A stretch of 64,000 nucleotides of DNA from Microbulbifer sediminum (GCF_021729035.1 NZ_JAJSAP010000007.1:183452-247451); one strand, 5' to 3'; counted from the stretch's first letter, positions 9,807-19,896 are shown. The notes: generated by a model not told the origin, from the sequence alone. Program-made: numbers and translations.

Positions 9807-11846
9807 ATGTCCAATCCGCTGTCAGAAAACGCCTTCCTGCCGCCCTTTGACCGTCTTCAGCCGGAGCACGCGGAGCCCGCGGTCCGGGAGCTCATCGATG
9901 ACTGCCGGAAAACCCTGCGCGCTGGCCTGCGCCAGCCGGGCTGGGACACGACCCTGGCCCCGCTGGAGGAGGCCGAGGACCGCCTGAGCCGGGCCTTTTC
10001 CCCGGTCAGCCACCTCAACAGCGTGTTGAGCGGCGACTGGCGTGCCCCCTACGAGGCGGCCCTGGCAGAAGTGACCGCTTACTCCACCGAGCAGGGCCAG
10101 AACCGGGAGCTGTACGAGGTCTATCGGGATATCGCCGACAGCACCGAATTTGAGCAGTGGCCCCCGGCCCGTCGGCAGATGATCCGGCTGGGCCTGCGGG
10201 ACTTCCGCCTGGGTGGCGTTGCCCTGGATGGCGAGGAGCGCGAGCGCTTCGCTGCCGACAAGCGGCGGCTGGCAGAACTGTCCAGCCGCTTCGCCAACAA
10301 CGTACTCGATGCCACCAACGCCTGGACCTATCACACCGGCGATGTCGAAGAGCTGGCCGGCCTGCCCGCCACCGCGATCGCTGCGGCGGAAGAGGCAGCC
10401 CGCAACCGCGACCAGGAGGGCTGGACCATTACCCTCGATGGCCCCTGTTACCTGGCCGTAATGACCCATGCCGACAATCGCGACCTGCGTGAGCGCGTCT
10501 ATCGCGCCTTCGTGAGCCGCGCCTCCGACGTCGGCCCTCAGGGTGGCACATTCGACAATTCCGCGGTGATGGAAGAAATCCTGGCGCTGCGTGCGGAACA
10601 GGCGCAATTACTCGGCTTCAACAATTATGCTGAGCTGTCCATAGCCCGTAAGATGGCACCGGATGTGGAAACCGTCACCCGTTTCCTCGAGGATCTGGCC
10701 GCCCGCGCCCGGCCTGCCGCTGAGCGGGAATTTTCCGAATTGCAGGAATACGCGCGCAAAAACCTGGACCTCGAGCACCTGCATCCCTGGGATGTCCCCT
10801 GGGCGGCGGAAAAACTGAAGCAGAGCAGGTACGCCGTCAGCCAGGAGGCCCTGCGGCCCTACTTCCCGTTCCCCCGGGTGCTGGAGGGGCTGTTCGCGGT
10901 AGTGGAAAAACTGTTTGCTGTTTCCGTGGAAGAGGACACATCCGTGCCGGTATGGCACCGCGACGTCCAGTTCTTCTGGCTGTTGCGGGACGGCGAGCGT
11001 ATTGCCGGCTTTTACCTGGACCCATTTGCGCGCGAGCGCAAACGCGGTGGTGCCTGGATGGATACGGTCACCACTCGCCGGCAGGGCGCGAAGGGGCTGC
11101 AGCTACCGGTGGCCTACCTGGTATGCAACTTCAGCCCCGCCACCGGCGACACGCCCTCCCTGTTGACCCATAACGAGGTCACTACCCTGTTCCACGAATT
11201 CGGGCATGGTCTGCACCATATGTTGACCCAGGTGGATGTGGCGGCGGTCTCCGGTATCAATGGCGTCGCGTGGGATGCGGTCGAGTTGCCCAGCCAGTTC
11301 CTGGAAAACTGGTGCTGGGAGCCCGAGGCGATTCCCATGATTTCCGGCCACTACAAAACCGGCGCAGCCCTGCCGCAGGCGCTGCAGGATAAAATGCTGG
11401 CAGCAAGAAACTTTCAGTCTGCCATGTTTACTGTACGTCAGCTGGAATTTGCATTGTTTGATTTCCTGCTTCACAGCCGCCCTGACGGTTCTACTGCACA
11501 GGAAATACAGAGGTTGCTGGATGAAGTGCGTGCACGGGTGGCGGTGGTGCCCGTGATCACCGACAATCGTTTCCAACACAGCTTCAGCCATATTTTTGCT
11601 GGCGGCTACGCTGCGGGCTACTACAGCTACAAGTGGGCTGAGGTGCTGTCGGCGGATGCGTTTTCCCTGTTTGAGGAGAACGGCATCTTCGACCGCGATA
11701 CCGGGCAACACTTCCTGCGTAGTATCCTGGAGCAAGGCGGTAGCCGTGATGCACTTGACCTGTTCACGGAATTCCGTGGACGCGAGCCCAGGATAGATGC
11801 GCTGCTGCGCCACTCCGGCATCGATTCCACCGCTGAAACCGCGTGA
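9807..11846 (+). CDS. prlC: oligopeptidase A (M3 metallopeptidase)
   Basis: PrlC is a cytosolic thimet-type oligopeptidase that degrades short peptides, including cleaved signal peptides. The 679-residue length matches. The zinc motif is LFHEFGHGLHHM near residue 466 (HExxH), with the downstream Glu in the VELPSQFLENW segment and the GYAAGYYSYKWAEVL signature near 597. The start is ATG 9807, which gives the normal N-terminus MSNPLSENAFLPPFD. It is divergent from the carbonic anhydrase-like gene and followed by yheV, a linkage known in related gammaproteobacteria. Confidence 0.97.
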   Translation: MSNPLSENAFLPPFDRLQPEHAEPAVRELIDDCRKTLRAGLRQPGWDTTLAPLEEAEDRLSRAFSPVSHLNSVLSGDWRAPYEAALAEVTAYSTEQGQNRELYEVYRDIADSTEFEQWPPARRQMIRLGLRDFRLGGVALDGEERERFAADKRRLAELSSRFANNVLDATNAWTYHTGDVEELAGLPATAIAAAEEAARNRDQEGWTITLDGPCYLAVMTHADNRDLRERVYRAFVSRASDVGPQGGTFDNSAVMEEILALRAEQAQLLGFNNYAELSIARKMAPDVETVTRFLEDLAARARPAAEREFSELQEYARKNLDLEHLHPWDVPWAAEKLKQSRYAVSQEALRPYFPFPRVLEGLFAVVEKLFAVSVEEDTSVPVWHRDVQFFWLLRDGERIAGFYLDPFARERKRGGAWMDTVTTRRQGAKGLQLPVAYLVCNFSPATGDTPSLLTHNEVTTLFHEFGHGLHHMLTQVDVAAVSGINGVAWDAVELPSQFLENWCWEPEAIPMISGHYKTGAALPQALQDKMLAARNFQSAMFTVRQLEFALFDFLLHSRPDGSTAQEIQRLLDEVRARVAVVPVITDNRFQHSFSHIFAGGYAAGYYSYKWAEVLSADAFSLFEENGIFDRDTGQHFLRSILEQGGSRDALDLFTEFRGREPRIDALLRHSGIDSTAETA

Positions 11847-11900
11847 TATCGCCGCCAGTCAAAATTCAACCGAAGCAAAGGCAGTATCGGGAAAAGTAAT

Positions 11901-12161
11901 ATGAGTACAGAAGACGGCGGGAAGCAGCCCGGCAAAAAACGTTTTATTGCCGGTGCGGTCTGCCCGCGCTGTAGCGCTATGGACAGGATCGTCAACTTTC
12001 GCGAGGGGGATCGCAATTACCGCGAATGTGTAGAGTGCGGATTCAAAGACGAAATTCGCCTGCAGTCCACACCGCGTATCCCGGACACACGGGTGCATCG
12101 GGCTCCCGATGCAGAGCGCGAGGCGCCGGTAAAAATCATCCAGCCACCAAAGAAAAAATAA
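11901..12161 (+). CDS. yheV: YheV-family zinc-ribbon protein
   Basis: A small 86-residue protein with a compact zinc ribbon: CPRCSAMD near residue 21 and ECVECGFKDE near 42 (two CxxC pairs), and a basic C-terminal tail ending PPKKK. It matches the YheV/DUF2387 family commonly linked to prlC. Function is unknown. It starts 54 nt after prlC and is likely co-transcribed. Confidence 0.85.
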   Translation: MSTEDGGKQPGKKRFIAGAVCPRCSAMDRIVNFREGDRNYRECVECGFKDEIRLQSTPRIPDTRVHRAPDAEREAPVKIIQPPKKK

Positions 12162-12182
12162 TCATCACTGATAATAATACTT

Positions 12183-12992
12183 GTGAAAAAAACCGTTGCT
12201 TGCGGTGGGCTTTTGCTCGCCGGCATTATTGCCTTTAACGTTATTGGCCATTACCGCGAAGTGCGCGAAGAGCATCGACAGCAGACAGCACAATTGCTGT
12301 CACGTTGCGTCAATGAAAGCCTGTTGTCACTGTTTCGCCTGCAGGTAAACGACTGGCGGCGCAAACCGGCGTTTTACCTGCAAGAGGCGGAACGCCTCCG
12401 CGAAAACGTCGCCGCCTTACCCCAGCAGCTGGGGAACATAGAGAATTATCCAGAGTGGCACGCGGCAATCGCCATCTGTGAAAAATTCACCGAGCATAGC
12501 AATAACCAGCATCGCACCATCTTCCGGCCTCTGGGGGGCTTTGCCGAGCTACCGGTCGGGGATAATCGCCTGCTGGGTAACCGGCGGGCTATGCGGGTTC
12601 TTCGTCGTAACCTGGCATCGCTGGAGGTCGCGGCCAGGGCCGCAGACCGTTATCTGGCGGATATGCAACGGGATATCGCCCAGCTGGCCGGGGATTCCGG
12701 GTTGTCTGCAGACATGCAGCGCCTTGCAGAGGAACAGATAAACACGGAGGTACTCGATTACTATCGAGGTGGAAACTTTTCCCTGAAGCAGGTGCTGGCA
12801 CATATCGAGCGGGTGAGAAGCTACTACGAACTGCTTGCAGATAACCCCAGGGGGTGGTCATTGCGCGCGGGCGGCCTCTTTTTTTACGATCGCGGGTTGC
12901 GCAGTGAAGTAGACCAGTTGAACAATGCTGTATTCCAGGGCGAGGGCGAATTCTACGCAAATTGGAAACAGGTGTTACAGCGGCAGCAATAA
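12183..12992 (+). CDS. hypothetical membrane-anchored protein
   Basis: A 269-residue protein with one N-terminal hydrophobic segment (residues 5-22) acting as signal anchor, followed by a mostly helical, charged region. I do not recognise a family. The GTG start at 12183 is 21 nt after yheV but has no good ribosome binding site, so the exact start is uncertain. It ends with WKQVLQRQQ. Its position suggests it is the last gene of the prlC-yheV transcript. Confidence 0.6.
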   Translation: MKKTVACGGLLLAGIIAFNVIGHYREVREEHRQQTAQLLSRCVNESLLSLFRLQVNDWRRKPAFYLQEAERLRENVAALPQQLGNIENYPEWHAAIAICEKFTEHSNNQHRTIFRPLGGFAELPVGDNRLLGNRRAMRVLRRNLASLEVAARAADRYLADMQRDIAQLAGDSGLSADMQRLAEEQINTEVLDYYRGGNFSLKQVLAHIERVRSYYELLADNPRGWSLRAGGLFFYDRGLRSEVDQLNNAVFQGEGEFYANWKQVLQRQQ

Positions 12993-13099
12993 AAAATAGT
13001 GAGCAGGCACAGCGATTATTCTTCTACCTGCTCGATGCTTCCATCCTGGAGAATTATTGTTTTTGAAAATCCAATTTCCTGAAAAGTACAGGATCCGTT

Positions 13100-13759
13100 C
13101 TAGTGAACGGTATCGTTACTTATCACGCTGTCGGGAGCCAGAAGGCTGAACTGCAGGCTGCGCGCGAAATCCGGCCACTCACCGGGGTTATTCAAAAGGC
13201 GCTGGCGACACAGGATCAGCGCAACCATTTTCTCACTGTCGAGTTCAAGATCCATAAAGGCATGGCCCAGGCGATTACTCGCGGAATCCATGCTTTCACA
13301 GTCTTTTTCGTCCAGCAGCCCGCGTATGACAAGATTTGCCAGCATCGGGTCCATAGGCAGCAGCGGTGTTCCGCATAACGGCTGCAACCTGTCGTTTATC
13401 TCCTCCATAACCCGGTGAGACAGGTAAGCTTCGGGGACCAGGGCCTGGAGTCGCGGGCGCTCACCGGATTCCCCGCTCATCCGCGCCAGGCAGCGGTCAA
13501 TCATCGCCTGAACGGGCGAGAAATCAATATCTGCGGCAACCAGCTGGTGCTGTAGCTGGTGCAACCACGGCGGCACACTCCTCACATAGCGTATCGCAAA
13601 GCAGGTTAAATGCAGGGCGCTGTCCCCTTCGGGCAACTGGACGCTGCGGTGCAAACCGGGCAACTGCTGGTACACGCTGCGGCGGAATTCACCCTGCTCG
13701 CGTTCGCGCATAACGGCCAGGTCGATAGTCCGCTGCATCTGGCGGTATTGGTTGTACAT
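13100..13759 (-). CDS. hypothetical soluble protein
   Basis: A 219-residue protein without signal peptide or membrane segments, rich in Leu, Arg and Asp. It contains no catalytic motif that I recognise. It lies between the prlC group (+) and the MATE exporter (-), with about 85 nt to the exporter, so the two may share a transcript (MATE first). Codon use and GC content look native. Confidence 0.6.
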   Translation of the reverse strand: MYNQYRQMQRTIDLAVMREREQGEFRRSVYQQLPGLHRSVQLPEGDSALHLTCFAIRYVRSVPPWLHQLQHQLVAADIDFSPVQAMIDRCLARMSGESGERPRLQALVPEAYLSHRVMEEINDRLQPLCGTPLLPMDPMLANLVIRGLLDEKDCESMDSASNRLGHAFMDLELDSEKMVALILCRQRLLNNPGEWPDFARSLQFSLLAPDSVISNDTVH

Positions 13760-13844
13760 CGGAACCCGCTTTGCTGTGTAGTTAAATATTTTTTAATTTG
13801 CCTGTTATATAGCAACTGACAAGGTGTAGTGCAAAAAAGATCTG

Positions 13845-15203
13845 CTATCGGTTGCCCTCAGTGATCCACGAATTGTTTTGAGTGTAGTAGCGGTAGTAGG
13901 CCAGCAGACTCACAGAGCGAGCACTGATCCACAAAAAAAGGCTGAACCATACGCCATGGTTGCCCCAGGACCGTGTCAGCCACCACGCCGGAAAGAAAAT
14001 GAGTACGGTGGCCACAAACATCGTATTGCGCATCTCCCGGCTGCGGCCCGCCCCGATAAAGACCCCATCGAGCAAATAGCACCAGACCGCCAGCAGCGGC
14101 AGCGTACAGAGCCAGGGATAAACATCACGCGCCTCGGCCAACACTGCCTCCAGATCAGTAAACAGCGGCAGGATCCATTCCCGTCCGGGTACCAGGATGG
14201 CAGTGATCAGCAGGGCGCTTCCCAGTGCCCATAGGCCAGCGCTACGGACCGTGCCCTGCAACATGGATTGTGAGCGACGGCCAATCGCATCCCCCACCAG
14301 GGATTCTGTCGCATGGGCAAACCCATCCAGGGCGTAGGAGGTCATCATCAGCAATTGCAGCAGGATGGCATTGGCTGCCAGCACGGCGTCGCCCTGGGCT
14401 GCGCCCTGGGCGGTAAAAAAGGTCAGTGTCAGCAACAGCAGGCAGGTGCGTACAAACAGGTCGCCGTTGATCCGCAGCAGCTCGCCCCAGGGACCGCGAT
14501 CCTTCCAGGGATACAGGTGCGCATCCCGGAGCCGTCGGGCAATTTGCCGGTAAACATCATTCCCCAGGCCGCGCAGGAGAAAAATCCCGAAGCAAAATGC
14601 ACAGAAGTCGGCACAAACTGTCGCCAGTGCGGCACCGCGGGCCCCCCACCCGAGGCCGATGATAAAAATCACATCCAGCATTATGTTGAGCAGGTTGGCG
14701 GCGAGCAGGATCAGCAGGGGCGCGCGGCTGTTCTGGCGGCCGATGAAGAATCCCAGCAGGGCGAAGTTGGCCAGTGCCAGGGGGGCGCTGAACAGGCGGA
14801 TCTGCAGGTAGGCCTGTGCCTGTGGTGCCGCCGCAGCGCTGGCATTCATCCACTGCACAATGATGCCAAGCAAGGGCGAGGCCAGTGTCAGCAGGGCGAT
14901 GCCGAGAATCGCCGCCATCCATAGCGCCCGCAGCAGCCAGCCGACCCCGCCATCGGCGCTGCCAGCCGCCCTGGCCACCAGTCCGGTTGTTCCCATGCGC
15001 AGGAACCCAAAGGCCCACAGGAGCATCGACATCACGCTCGCACCCACGGCCACCCCGGACAGGTAGGTGGCGGAGGGCAGGTGCCCGAGTATGGCGGTAT
15101 CCACCGCGCCCAGCAGGGGCACAGAAATATTGCTGAGTATCATCGGCCACGCCAGCTTCCATACGCGCCGGCCGGGAGATTGCGGGGGTCGTGACTGCTT
15201 CAT
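13845..15203 (-). CDS. MATE-family efflux transporter (DinF-like)
   Basis: A 452-residue, 12-helix MATE exporter that would use a Na+ or H+ gradient to extrude organic cations or toxic metabolites. The N-terminus reads RRVWKLAWPMILSNISVPLLGAVDTA, as in DinF/NorM proteins. A second, related half begins near residue 235. The start is ATG 15203, preceded closely by GAGGT. The reading frame continues upstream to 15446, but that part is Arg/Thr-rich and not MATE-like. Substrate is unknown. Confidence 0.9.
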   Translation of the reverse strand: MKQSRPPQSPGRRVWKLAWPMILSNISVPLLGAVDTAILGHLPSATYLSGVAVGASVMSMLLWAFGFLRMGTTGLVARAAGSADGGVGWLLRALWMAAILGIALLTLASPLLGIIVQWMNASAAAAPQAQAYLQIRLFSAPLALANFALLGFFIGRQNSRAPLLILLAANLLNIMLDVIFIIGLGWGARGAALATVCADFCAFCFGIFLLRGLGNDVYRQIARRLRDAHLYPWKDRGPWGELLRINGDLFVRTCLLLLTLTFFTAQGAAQGDAVLAANAILLQLLMMTSYALDGFAHATESLVGDAIGRRSQSMLQGTVRSAGLWALGSALLITAILVPGREWILPLFTDLEAVLAEARDVYPWLCTLPLLAVWCYLLDGVFIGAGRSREMRNTMFVATVLIFFPAWWLTRSWGNHGVWFSLFLWISARSVSLLAYYRYYTQNNSWITEGNR

Positions 15204-15650
15204 TACCTCGAGACTTAAGTTGGCGGATTCATTGACTTTTTGCCGGCGATGTGTTCCTTTTGTTGTGGTGCTGCCCGTCTGTGAAGAGGCCGCACGGTCT
15301 CCGCAGGGGCGGGCCCGCCGGCCTGTCCCGGGAAGCCAGAAAATATGTACTGAGACAGTAATTGCAACAAAAGAGACGCAGGTTGTTGGTTGTACCTTCC
15401 GGACGACGACATCTGAAGTAAAAAATCTTTGAGAAAAGAATAACAAGTTGCACTGAAGCAGTATCGCGAAGCAGGTTTTCCTGTTCCGCCCAGTGTATGT
15501 AGTCTTGTGTTACTACGCGATGTCCACAATTTTTGTGTGGAATTGCCCCGCCGCTGTGCCTGGTGAAAGTCCCGGCTGGTGGGGAGTCCAGTTATCCGTG
15601 AACGCAGCCGATGGCTGATATAAAAACAAACACACGGAGATCTGTAGGCG
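15204..15650. other. intergenic region upstream of the oxidase operon
   Basis: 447 nt between divergent genes. It holds the coxB promoter at its right end and a small CCACA/TGTGG hairpin near 15524-15542. No gene is supported here. A long leader or upstream regulator site for the oxidase operon is possible, but I recognise no motif. Confidence 0.5.
15616..15624 (+). promoter_or_regulatory. extended -10 promoter of the cox operon
   Basis: TGATATAAA is a TGn extended -10 followed by TATAAA, 27 nt before the coxB ATG. There is no convincing -35, which fits an extended -10 promoter or activator control. Confidence 0.45.
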
Positions 15651-16796
15651 ATGTTGAAAGGCTTCGATCGGCTGTTCGCCTTGCTGGCAACTTCGCTGCC
15701 GGCGTACTCCGCTTTTGCGGAAGTCGAGGGGGCGGAGCGCTGGGGGGTCAACATGACCCAGGGCGTAACCGAAGTTTCCCGTACCACTTACGACCTGCAC
15801 ATGCTGATCTTCTGGATCTGCGTGGCAATCGGCGTGGTTGTCTTCGGGGTGATGTTCTACAGCATGTGGCGTCACCGCAAGAGCAAGGGCTACCGGGCGG
15901 CACAGTTCCATGAAAGCACTGCGGTGGAACTGGTCTGGACCATTATCCCAACCCTGATCCTGGTGCTGATGGCAATTCCCGCCACCAAGACCCTCTACGA
16001 TATCTACGACACCGGCGAAGCCGACCTCGACATCATGGTCACCGGCTACCAGTGGAAGTGGAAATACGACTACCTGGGTAGCGACGTCTCCTTTTTCTCC
16101 AATCTGTCCACGCCGCGCTCCCAGGTCGACAACCAGTTACCCAAGGGGGAGAACTACCTGCTCGAGGTAGACGAGCCCCTGGTGGTGCCGGTGGGCAAGA
16201 AGATCCGCTTCCTGTTTACCGCCAACGATGTGATCCACTCCTGGTGGGTCCCCGATCTGGCGGTCAAGAAAGATGCGATCCCCGGCTTTATCAATGACTC
16301 CTGGACCCGTATCGACAAGCCCGGAATCTACCGCGGCCAGTGTGCCGAGCTCTGTGGCAAGGACCACGGCTTCATGCCTATCGTGGTCAAGGCGGTACCC
16401 CAGCAGGAATACGATACCTGGCTGGCCGAGCGGGCCGCGCAGGCAGCCAAGATGCGCGAGCTGACCGAGAAGACCTTCGACTTCGACGAACTCTTCGCCA
16501 TGGGTGAGAAAGTCTACAACCGGAATTGCGCCGCCTGTCACCAGCCCAACGGCCAGGGCGTGCCGGGTACCTTCCCGGCCATCGCCGGGTCACAGGTTGC
16601 CACGGGGCCGCTGGAGAAGCACATGAGTATGGTCGTGAATGGGTCGCCCAGAAATCCGGCCATGCAGGCCTTTGGTCCGCAGCTCTCCGAGGTGGATATT
16701 GCCGCGGTGATCACCTACCAGCGCAATGCGTTTGGCAACGACATGGGCGATACCGTGCAGCCCGTCGACATCCTCAATTTTAAGAATAAACAGTAA
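15651..16796 (+). CDS. coxB: cytochrome c oxidase subunit II with C-terminal cytochrome c domain (caa3 type)
   Basis: Subunit II takes electrons from cytochrome c and passes them through CuA to subunit I. The 381-residue protein has a signal peptide (about 1-24), two membrane helices (about 45-68 and 88-108), a cupredoxin domain with the CuA ligands CAELCGKDHGFM near residue 228, and a fused cytochrome c domain with CAACH near 289. The fusion is the hallmark of caa3-type oxidases. It is first in an eight-gene oxidase and assembly operon running to SCO, interrupted only by a small opposite-strand gene. Confidence 0.97.
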   Translation: MLKGFDRLFALLATSLPAYSAFAEVEGAERWGVNMTQGVTEVSRTTYDLHMLIFWICVAIGVVVFGVMFYSMWRHRKSKGYRAAQFHESTAVELVWTIIPTLILVLMAIPATKTLYDIYDTGEADLDIMVTGYQWKWKYDYLGSDVSFFSNLSTPRSQVDNQLPKGENYLLEVDEPLVVPVGKKIRFLFTANDVIHSWWVPDLAVKKDAIPGFINDSWTRIDKPGIYRGQCAELCGKDHGFMPIVVKAVPQQEYDTWLAERAAQAAKMRELTEKTFDFDELFAMGEKVYNRNCAACHQPNGQGVPGTFPAIAGSQVATGPLEKHMSMVVNGSPRNPAMQAFGPQLSEVDIAAVITYQRNAFGNDMGDTVQPVDILNFKNKQ

Positions 16797-16820
16797 GCGG
16801 GAGCCGAAAGGAGCATAAGT

Positions 16821-18371
16821 ATGGCACACGGTCCTAAACCCGGATTCTCCCGGTGGCTCTATACCACCAACCATAAAGACATCGGCAGCATGTACCTCTG
16901 GTTCAGCTTTACCATGTTCCTGCTGGGCGGCTGCATGGCGCTGGTCATCCGCGCCGAGCTGTTCGAACCCGGTCTGCAAATCGTGCAGCCGGAATTCTTC
17001 AACCAGATGACCACCATGCATGGCCTGATCATGGTCTTCGGTGCGGTGATGCCGGCCTTCGTCGGCCTGGCCAACTGGATGATACCGATGATGATCGGTG
17101 CTCCGGACATGGCGTTACCGCGCATGAATAACTGGAGCTTCTGGATTCTGCCATTCGCCTTCGCGATGCTGGCCTCTACTCTGTTCATGGATGGCGGTGC
17201 ACCCAATTTCGGCTGGACGTTCTATGCCCCCCTGTCCACCGAGTATGCCCCGCCCAGCACAACCTTCTTCATCTTCTCGATCCATATCATGGGCGCATCC
17301 TCAATTATGGGCGCGATCAATATCATTGCGACCATCCTGAACATGCGTGCGCCGGGTATGACCCTGATGAAGATGCCCTTGTTTGTGTGGACCTGGTTGA
17401 TTACCGCCTACCTGCTGATTGCGGTCATGCCGGTGCTCGCAGGTGTGGTCACCATGATGCTGATGGATATTCATTTCGGCACCAGCTTCTTTAGCGCTGC
17501 CGGTGGCGGTGACCCGGTGCTGTTCCAGCATGTATTCTGGTTCTTCGGCCACCCCGAGGTGTACATCATGATCCTGCCGGCATTCGGTATCATCTCGGCA
17601 ATCATCCCCACCTTCGCGCGCAAGCCCCTGTTCGGTTACAGCTCCATGGTGTACGCGACCGCGTCCATCGCCTTCCTGAGCTTCATCGTCTGGGCCCATC
17701 ATATGTTCACAGTGGGAATGCCGGTTGCCGGTGAGCTGTTCTTTATGTACGCCACCATGCTGATTGCGGTTCCCACCGGCGTGAAGGTTTTTAACTGGGT
17801 CACCACCATGTTCCGGGGTTCGATGACCTTCGAGACCCCGATGCTGTTTGCGATAGCCTTCGTCATACTGTTTACCATCGGCGGTTTCTCCGGTCTGATG
17901 CTGGCCATCGCGCCGGCGGATTTCCAGTACCACGATACCTACTTTGTGGTTGCCCACTTCCACTATGTACTGGTACCGGGCGCGATCTTCTCGATCACCG
18001 CAGGTGTCTACTACTGGCTGCCGAAGTGGACCGGCAATATGTACAACGAGACCATGGGCAAGGTGCATTTCTGGCTGGCATTCATTGGCCTGAACGTGAC
18101 CTTCTTCCCGATGCACTTTGTTGGCCTGGCGGGTATGCCGCGCCGGATTCCGGATTACTCGCTGCAGTTTGCCGACTTTAACCAGATTGCCAGCATGGGA
18201 GCCTTCCTGTTCGGTGCGGCGCAGATCGTCTTCCTGTTCAACGTGATACGCACGGTAATGGGCGGCAAGAAGGCGACCGATGAGGTATGGGACAACCCGG
18301 AAGGCCTGGAGTGGACCGTGCCCTCGCCGGCGCCCTACCACACCTTCAGCACGCCTCCGGCCGTACGCTGA
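16821..18371 (+). CDS. coxA: cytochrome c oxidase subunit I
   Basis: The catalytic subunit reduces O2 at the heme a3-CuB site and pumps protons. It has 516 residues and 12 helices. Ligands visible are the early TTMHGLIMVF His, the FGHPEVYIMILP segment with the CuB His and cross-linked Tyr, WAHHMFTVGM with the two further CuB His, and HDTYFVVAHFHYV with the heme a3 and heme a His pair. The ribosome binding site AAAGGAG precedes ATG 16821. Confidence 0.98.
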   Translation: MAHGPKPGFSRWLYTTNHKDIGSMYLWFSFTMFLLGGCMALVIRAELFEPGLQIVQPEFFNQMTTMHGLIMVFGAVMPAFVGLANWMIPMMIGAPDMALPRMNNWSFWILPFAFAMLASTLFMDGGAPNFGWTFYAPLSTEYAPPSTTFFIFSIHIMGASSIMGAINIIATILNMRAPGMTLMKMPLFVWTWLITAYLLIAVMPVLAGVVTMMLMDIHFGTSFFSAAGGGDPVLFQHVFWFFGHPEVYIMILPAFGIISAIIPTFARKPLFGYSSMVYATASIAFLSFIVWAHHMFTVGMPVAGELFFMYATMLIAVPTGVKVFNWVTTMFRGSMTFETPMLFAIAFVILFTIGGFSGLMLAIAPADFQYHDTYFVVAHFHYVLVPGAIFSITAGVYYWLPKWTGNMYNETMGKVHFWLAFIGLNVTFFPMHFVGLAGMPRRIPDYSLQFADFNQIASMGAFLFGAAQIVFLFNVIRTVMGGKKATDEVWDNPEGLEWTVPSPAPYHTFSTPPAVR

Positions 18372-18390
18372 TAGCCGGGATGGTGCGGTC

Positions 18391-18963
18391 ATGCAACTGA
18401 GCGAAAACGCAAAACTCACTGCCAAGCTGCTGGCCCTCGCCGGCAGCATGCTGGTGTTTGCGGTGTTCATCATGCCCCCACTCTACGACGCCTTTTGTGA
18501 CATCACAGGCCTGAACGGGAAAACCGGGGACCGCTACGAGGCAGTGCCTGCAGCGGTCGATAGCCACCGCAAGGTAAAGGTGCAGTTTGTGGCCAGCCAG
18601 AACGAGAGCATGCCATGGGACTTTCGCCCGTCAGTGGTGTCCATGACGGTGCACCCGGGTGAGCCGGTGGACACGGTATTCCTGGCCCGCAATCCGACTA
18701 CTCGCGATATGGTCGGCCAGGCTATCCCCAGCCTGGTGCCGTTCAAGGCTGCCAACTATTTTCACAAGACAGAGTGTTTCTGCTTCAACCAGCAGACACT
18801 GAAAGCGGGGGAGAGCGCCGAGTTGCCCCTGCGCTTCATCGTCGACCCGGATCTGCCACCCGGCGTCAACACCATCACACTTTCCTACACGCTGTTCGAT
18901 GTCACGGAAAAATTCACCCGGAACCTGAATAACAAAAATGCCGACTCCGAGCGAGAGGGATAA
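18391..18963 (+). CDS. ctaG: cytochrome c oxidase assembly protein Cox11/CtaG (CuB copper chaperone)
   Basis: Cox11 delivers copper to the CuB site of subunit I. The 190-residue protein has one N-terminal membrane helix (about 12-32) and a periplasmic Ig-like domain. The copper-binding KTECFCFNQQ motif lies near residue 130, followed by the typical LPLRFIVDPDLP segment and a YTLF end region. The start is ATG 18391, 19 nt after coxA. Its place between coxA and coxC is standard. Confidence 0.95.
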   Translation: MQLSENAKLTAKLLALAGSMLVFAVFIMPPLYDAFCDITGLNGKTGDRYEAVPAAVDSHRKVKVQFVASQNESMPWDFRPSVVSMTVHPGEPVDTVFLARNPTTRDMVGQAIPSLVPFKAANYFHKTECFCFNQQTLKAGESAELPLRFIVDPDLPPGVNTITLSYTLFDVTEKFTRNLNNKNADSEREG

Positions 18964-18968
18964 AAATT

Positions 18969-19859
18969 ATGGCCACTGAAAGCAGCTACTATGTGCCCGA
19001 GCAGTCCCGGCTGCCAATCTTTGCGACCATCGGTCTGTTCCTGACTGCGTTTGGTGCCGCCAACTGGATCAATGGCGGTTCCTCATACATCTTTTTTACT
19101 GGCGCACTCGCGATGGCCGGCGTGCTGTGGTTCTGGTTTGCTGCGGTGATCCGCGAGAACATGGCCGGACTCAACAGTGACCAGCTCAAACGCTCCTATG
19201 TGTGGGGAATGGGCTGGTTTATTTTTTCAGAGGTGATGTTTTTTGCAGCCTTTTTCGGCGCGCTCTATTACATCCGTACCTTTGCCGTGCCATGGCTCGG
19301 CGGTGAGGGCGAGCGCGGCGAGTCGAATATGCTCTGGCAGGGATTCGAGAGCACCTGGCCCCTGATGGTTACGCCGGATGCCGCCGCCCATGGTGATGCT
19401 GCCAAGATAACCGGCCCGAACGCCATTATTGACCCCTGGCACCTGCCGCTTCTGAACACGTTTATCCTGCTTACTTCAAGTGTCACTGTACATATGGCCC
19501 ACGTATTCCTGAAGAAGGGCAAGCGCACTGCCTTCAACCTGTGGCTGGGCCTGACGGTGGTGCTGGGTGCGCTGTTCCTGTTCTTCCAGGTCGAGGAGTA
19601 CTACGAGGCGTATACTCACCTGGGCCTGACACTGGAATCCGGGATTTACGGTACTACCTTCTTCATGCTCACAGGCTTCCATGGCGCACACGTGACCCTT
19701 GGCACCATCATGTTACTGATCATGCTGTTGCGATCGGTAATTGCCCACCACTTCAAGCCGGATGACCACTTCGGGTTCGAGGCCTCCAGCTGGTACTGGC
19801 ATTTTGTCGATGTGGTCTGGGTGGGCCTCTTTATATTTGTTTACGTACTGGGCTCCTGA
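18969..19859 (+). CDS. coxC: cytochrome c oxidase subunit III
   Basis: A 296-residue, seven-helix subunit III that stabilises the oxidase and proton uptake. It shows the family segments YVWGMGWFIFSEVMFFAAFF near residue 76, the WHLPLLNTFILL segment, GFHGAHVTLG near 236 and SSWYWHFVDVVWVGLF near 276. It starts 5 nt after ctaG. A strong GC hairpin follows its stop. Confidence 0.97.
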   Translation: MATESSYYVPEQSRLPIFATIGLFLTAFGAANWINGGSSYIFFTGALAMAGVLWFWFAAVIRENMAGLNSDQLKRSYVWGMGWFIFSEVMFFAAFFGALYYIRTFAVPWLGGEGERGESNMLWQGFESTWPLMVTPDAAAHGDAAKITGPNAIIDPWHLPLLNTFILLTSSVTVHMAHVFLKKGKRTAFNLWLGLTVVLGALFLFFQVEEYYEAYTHLGLTLESGIYGTTFFMLTGFHGAHVTLGTIMLLIMLLRSVIAHHFKPDDHFGFEASSWYWHFVDVVWVGLFIFVYVLGS

Positions 19860-19867
19860 GGATTGCT

Positions 19868-19892
19868 GCCAGTGGCCACCGAGGCCACTGGC
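19868..19892. other. perfect stem-loop between coxC and the twin-TM gene
   Basis: GCCAGTGGCC and GGCCACTGGC pair perfectly around a 5-nt loop between convergent stop codons. There is no U-run, so it may act as a partial or bidirectional terminator or mRNA end protector. Confidence 0.6.
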
Positions 19893-19896
19893 CTGC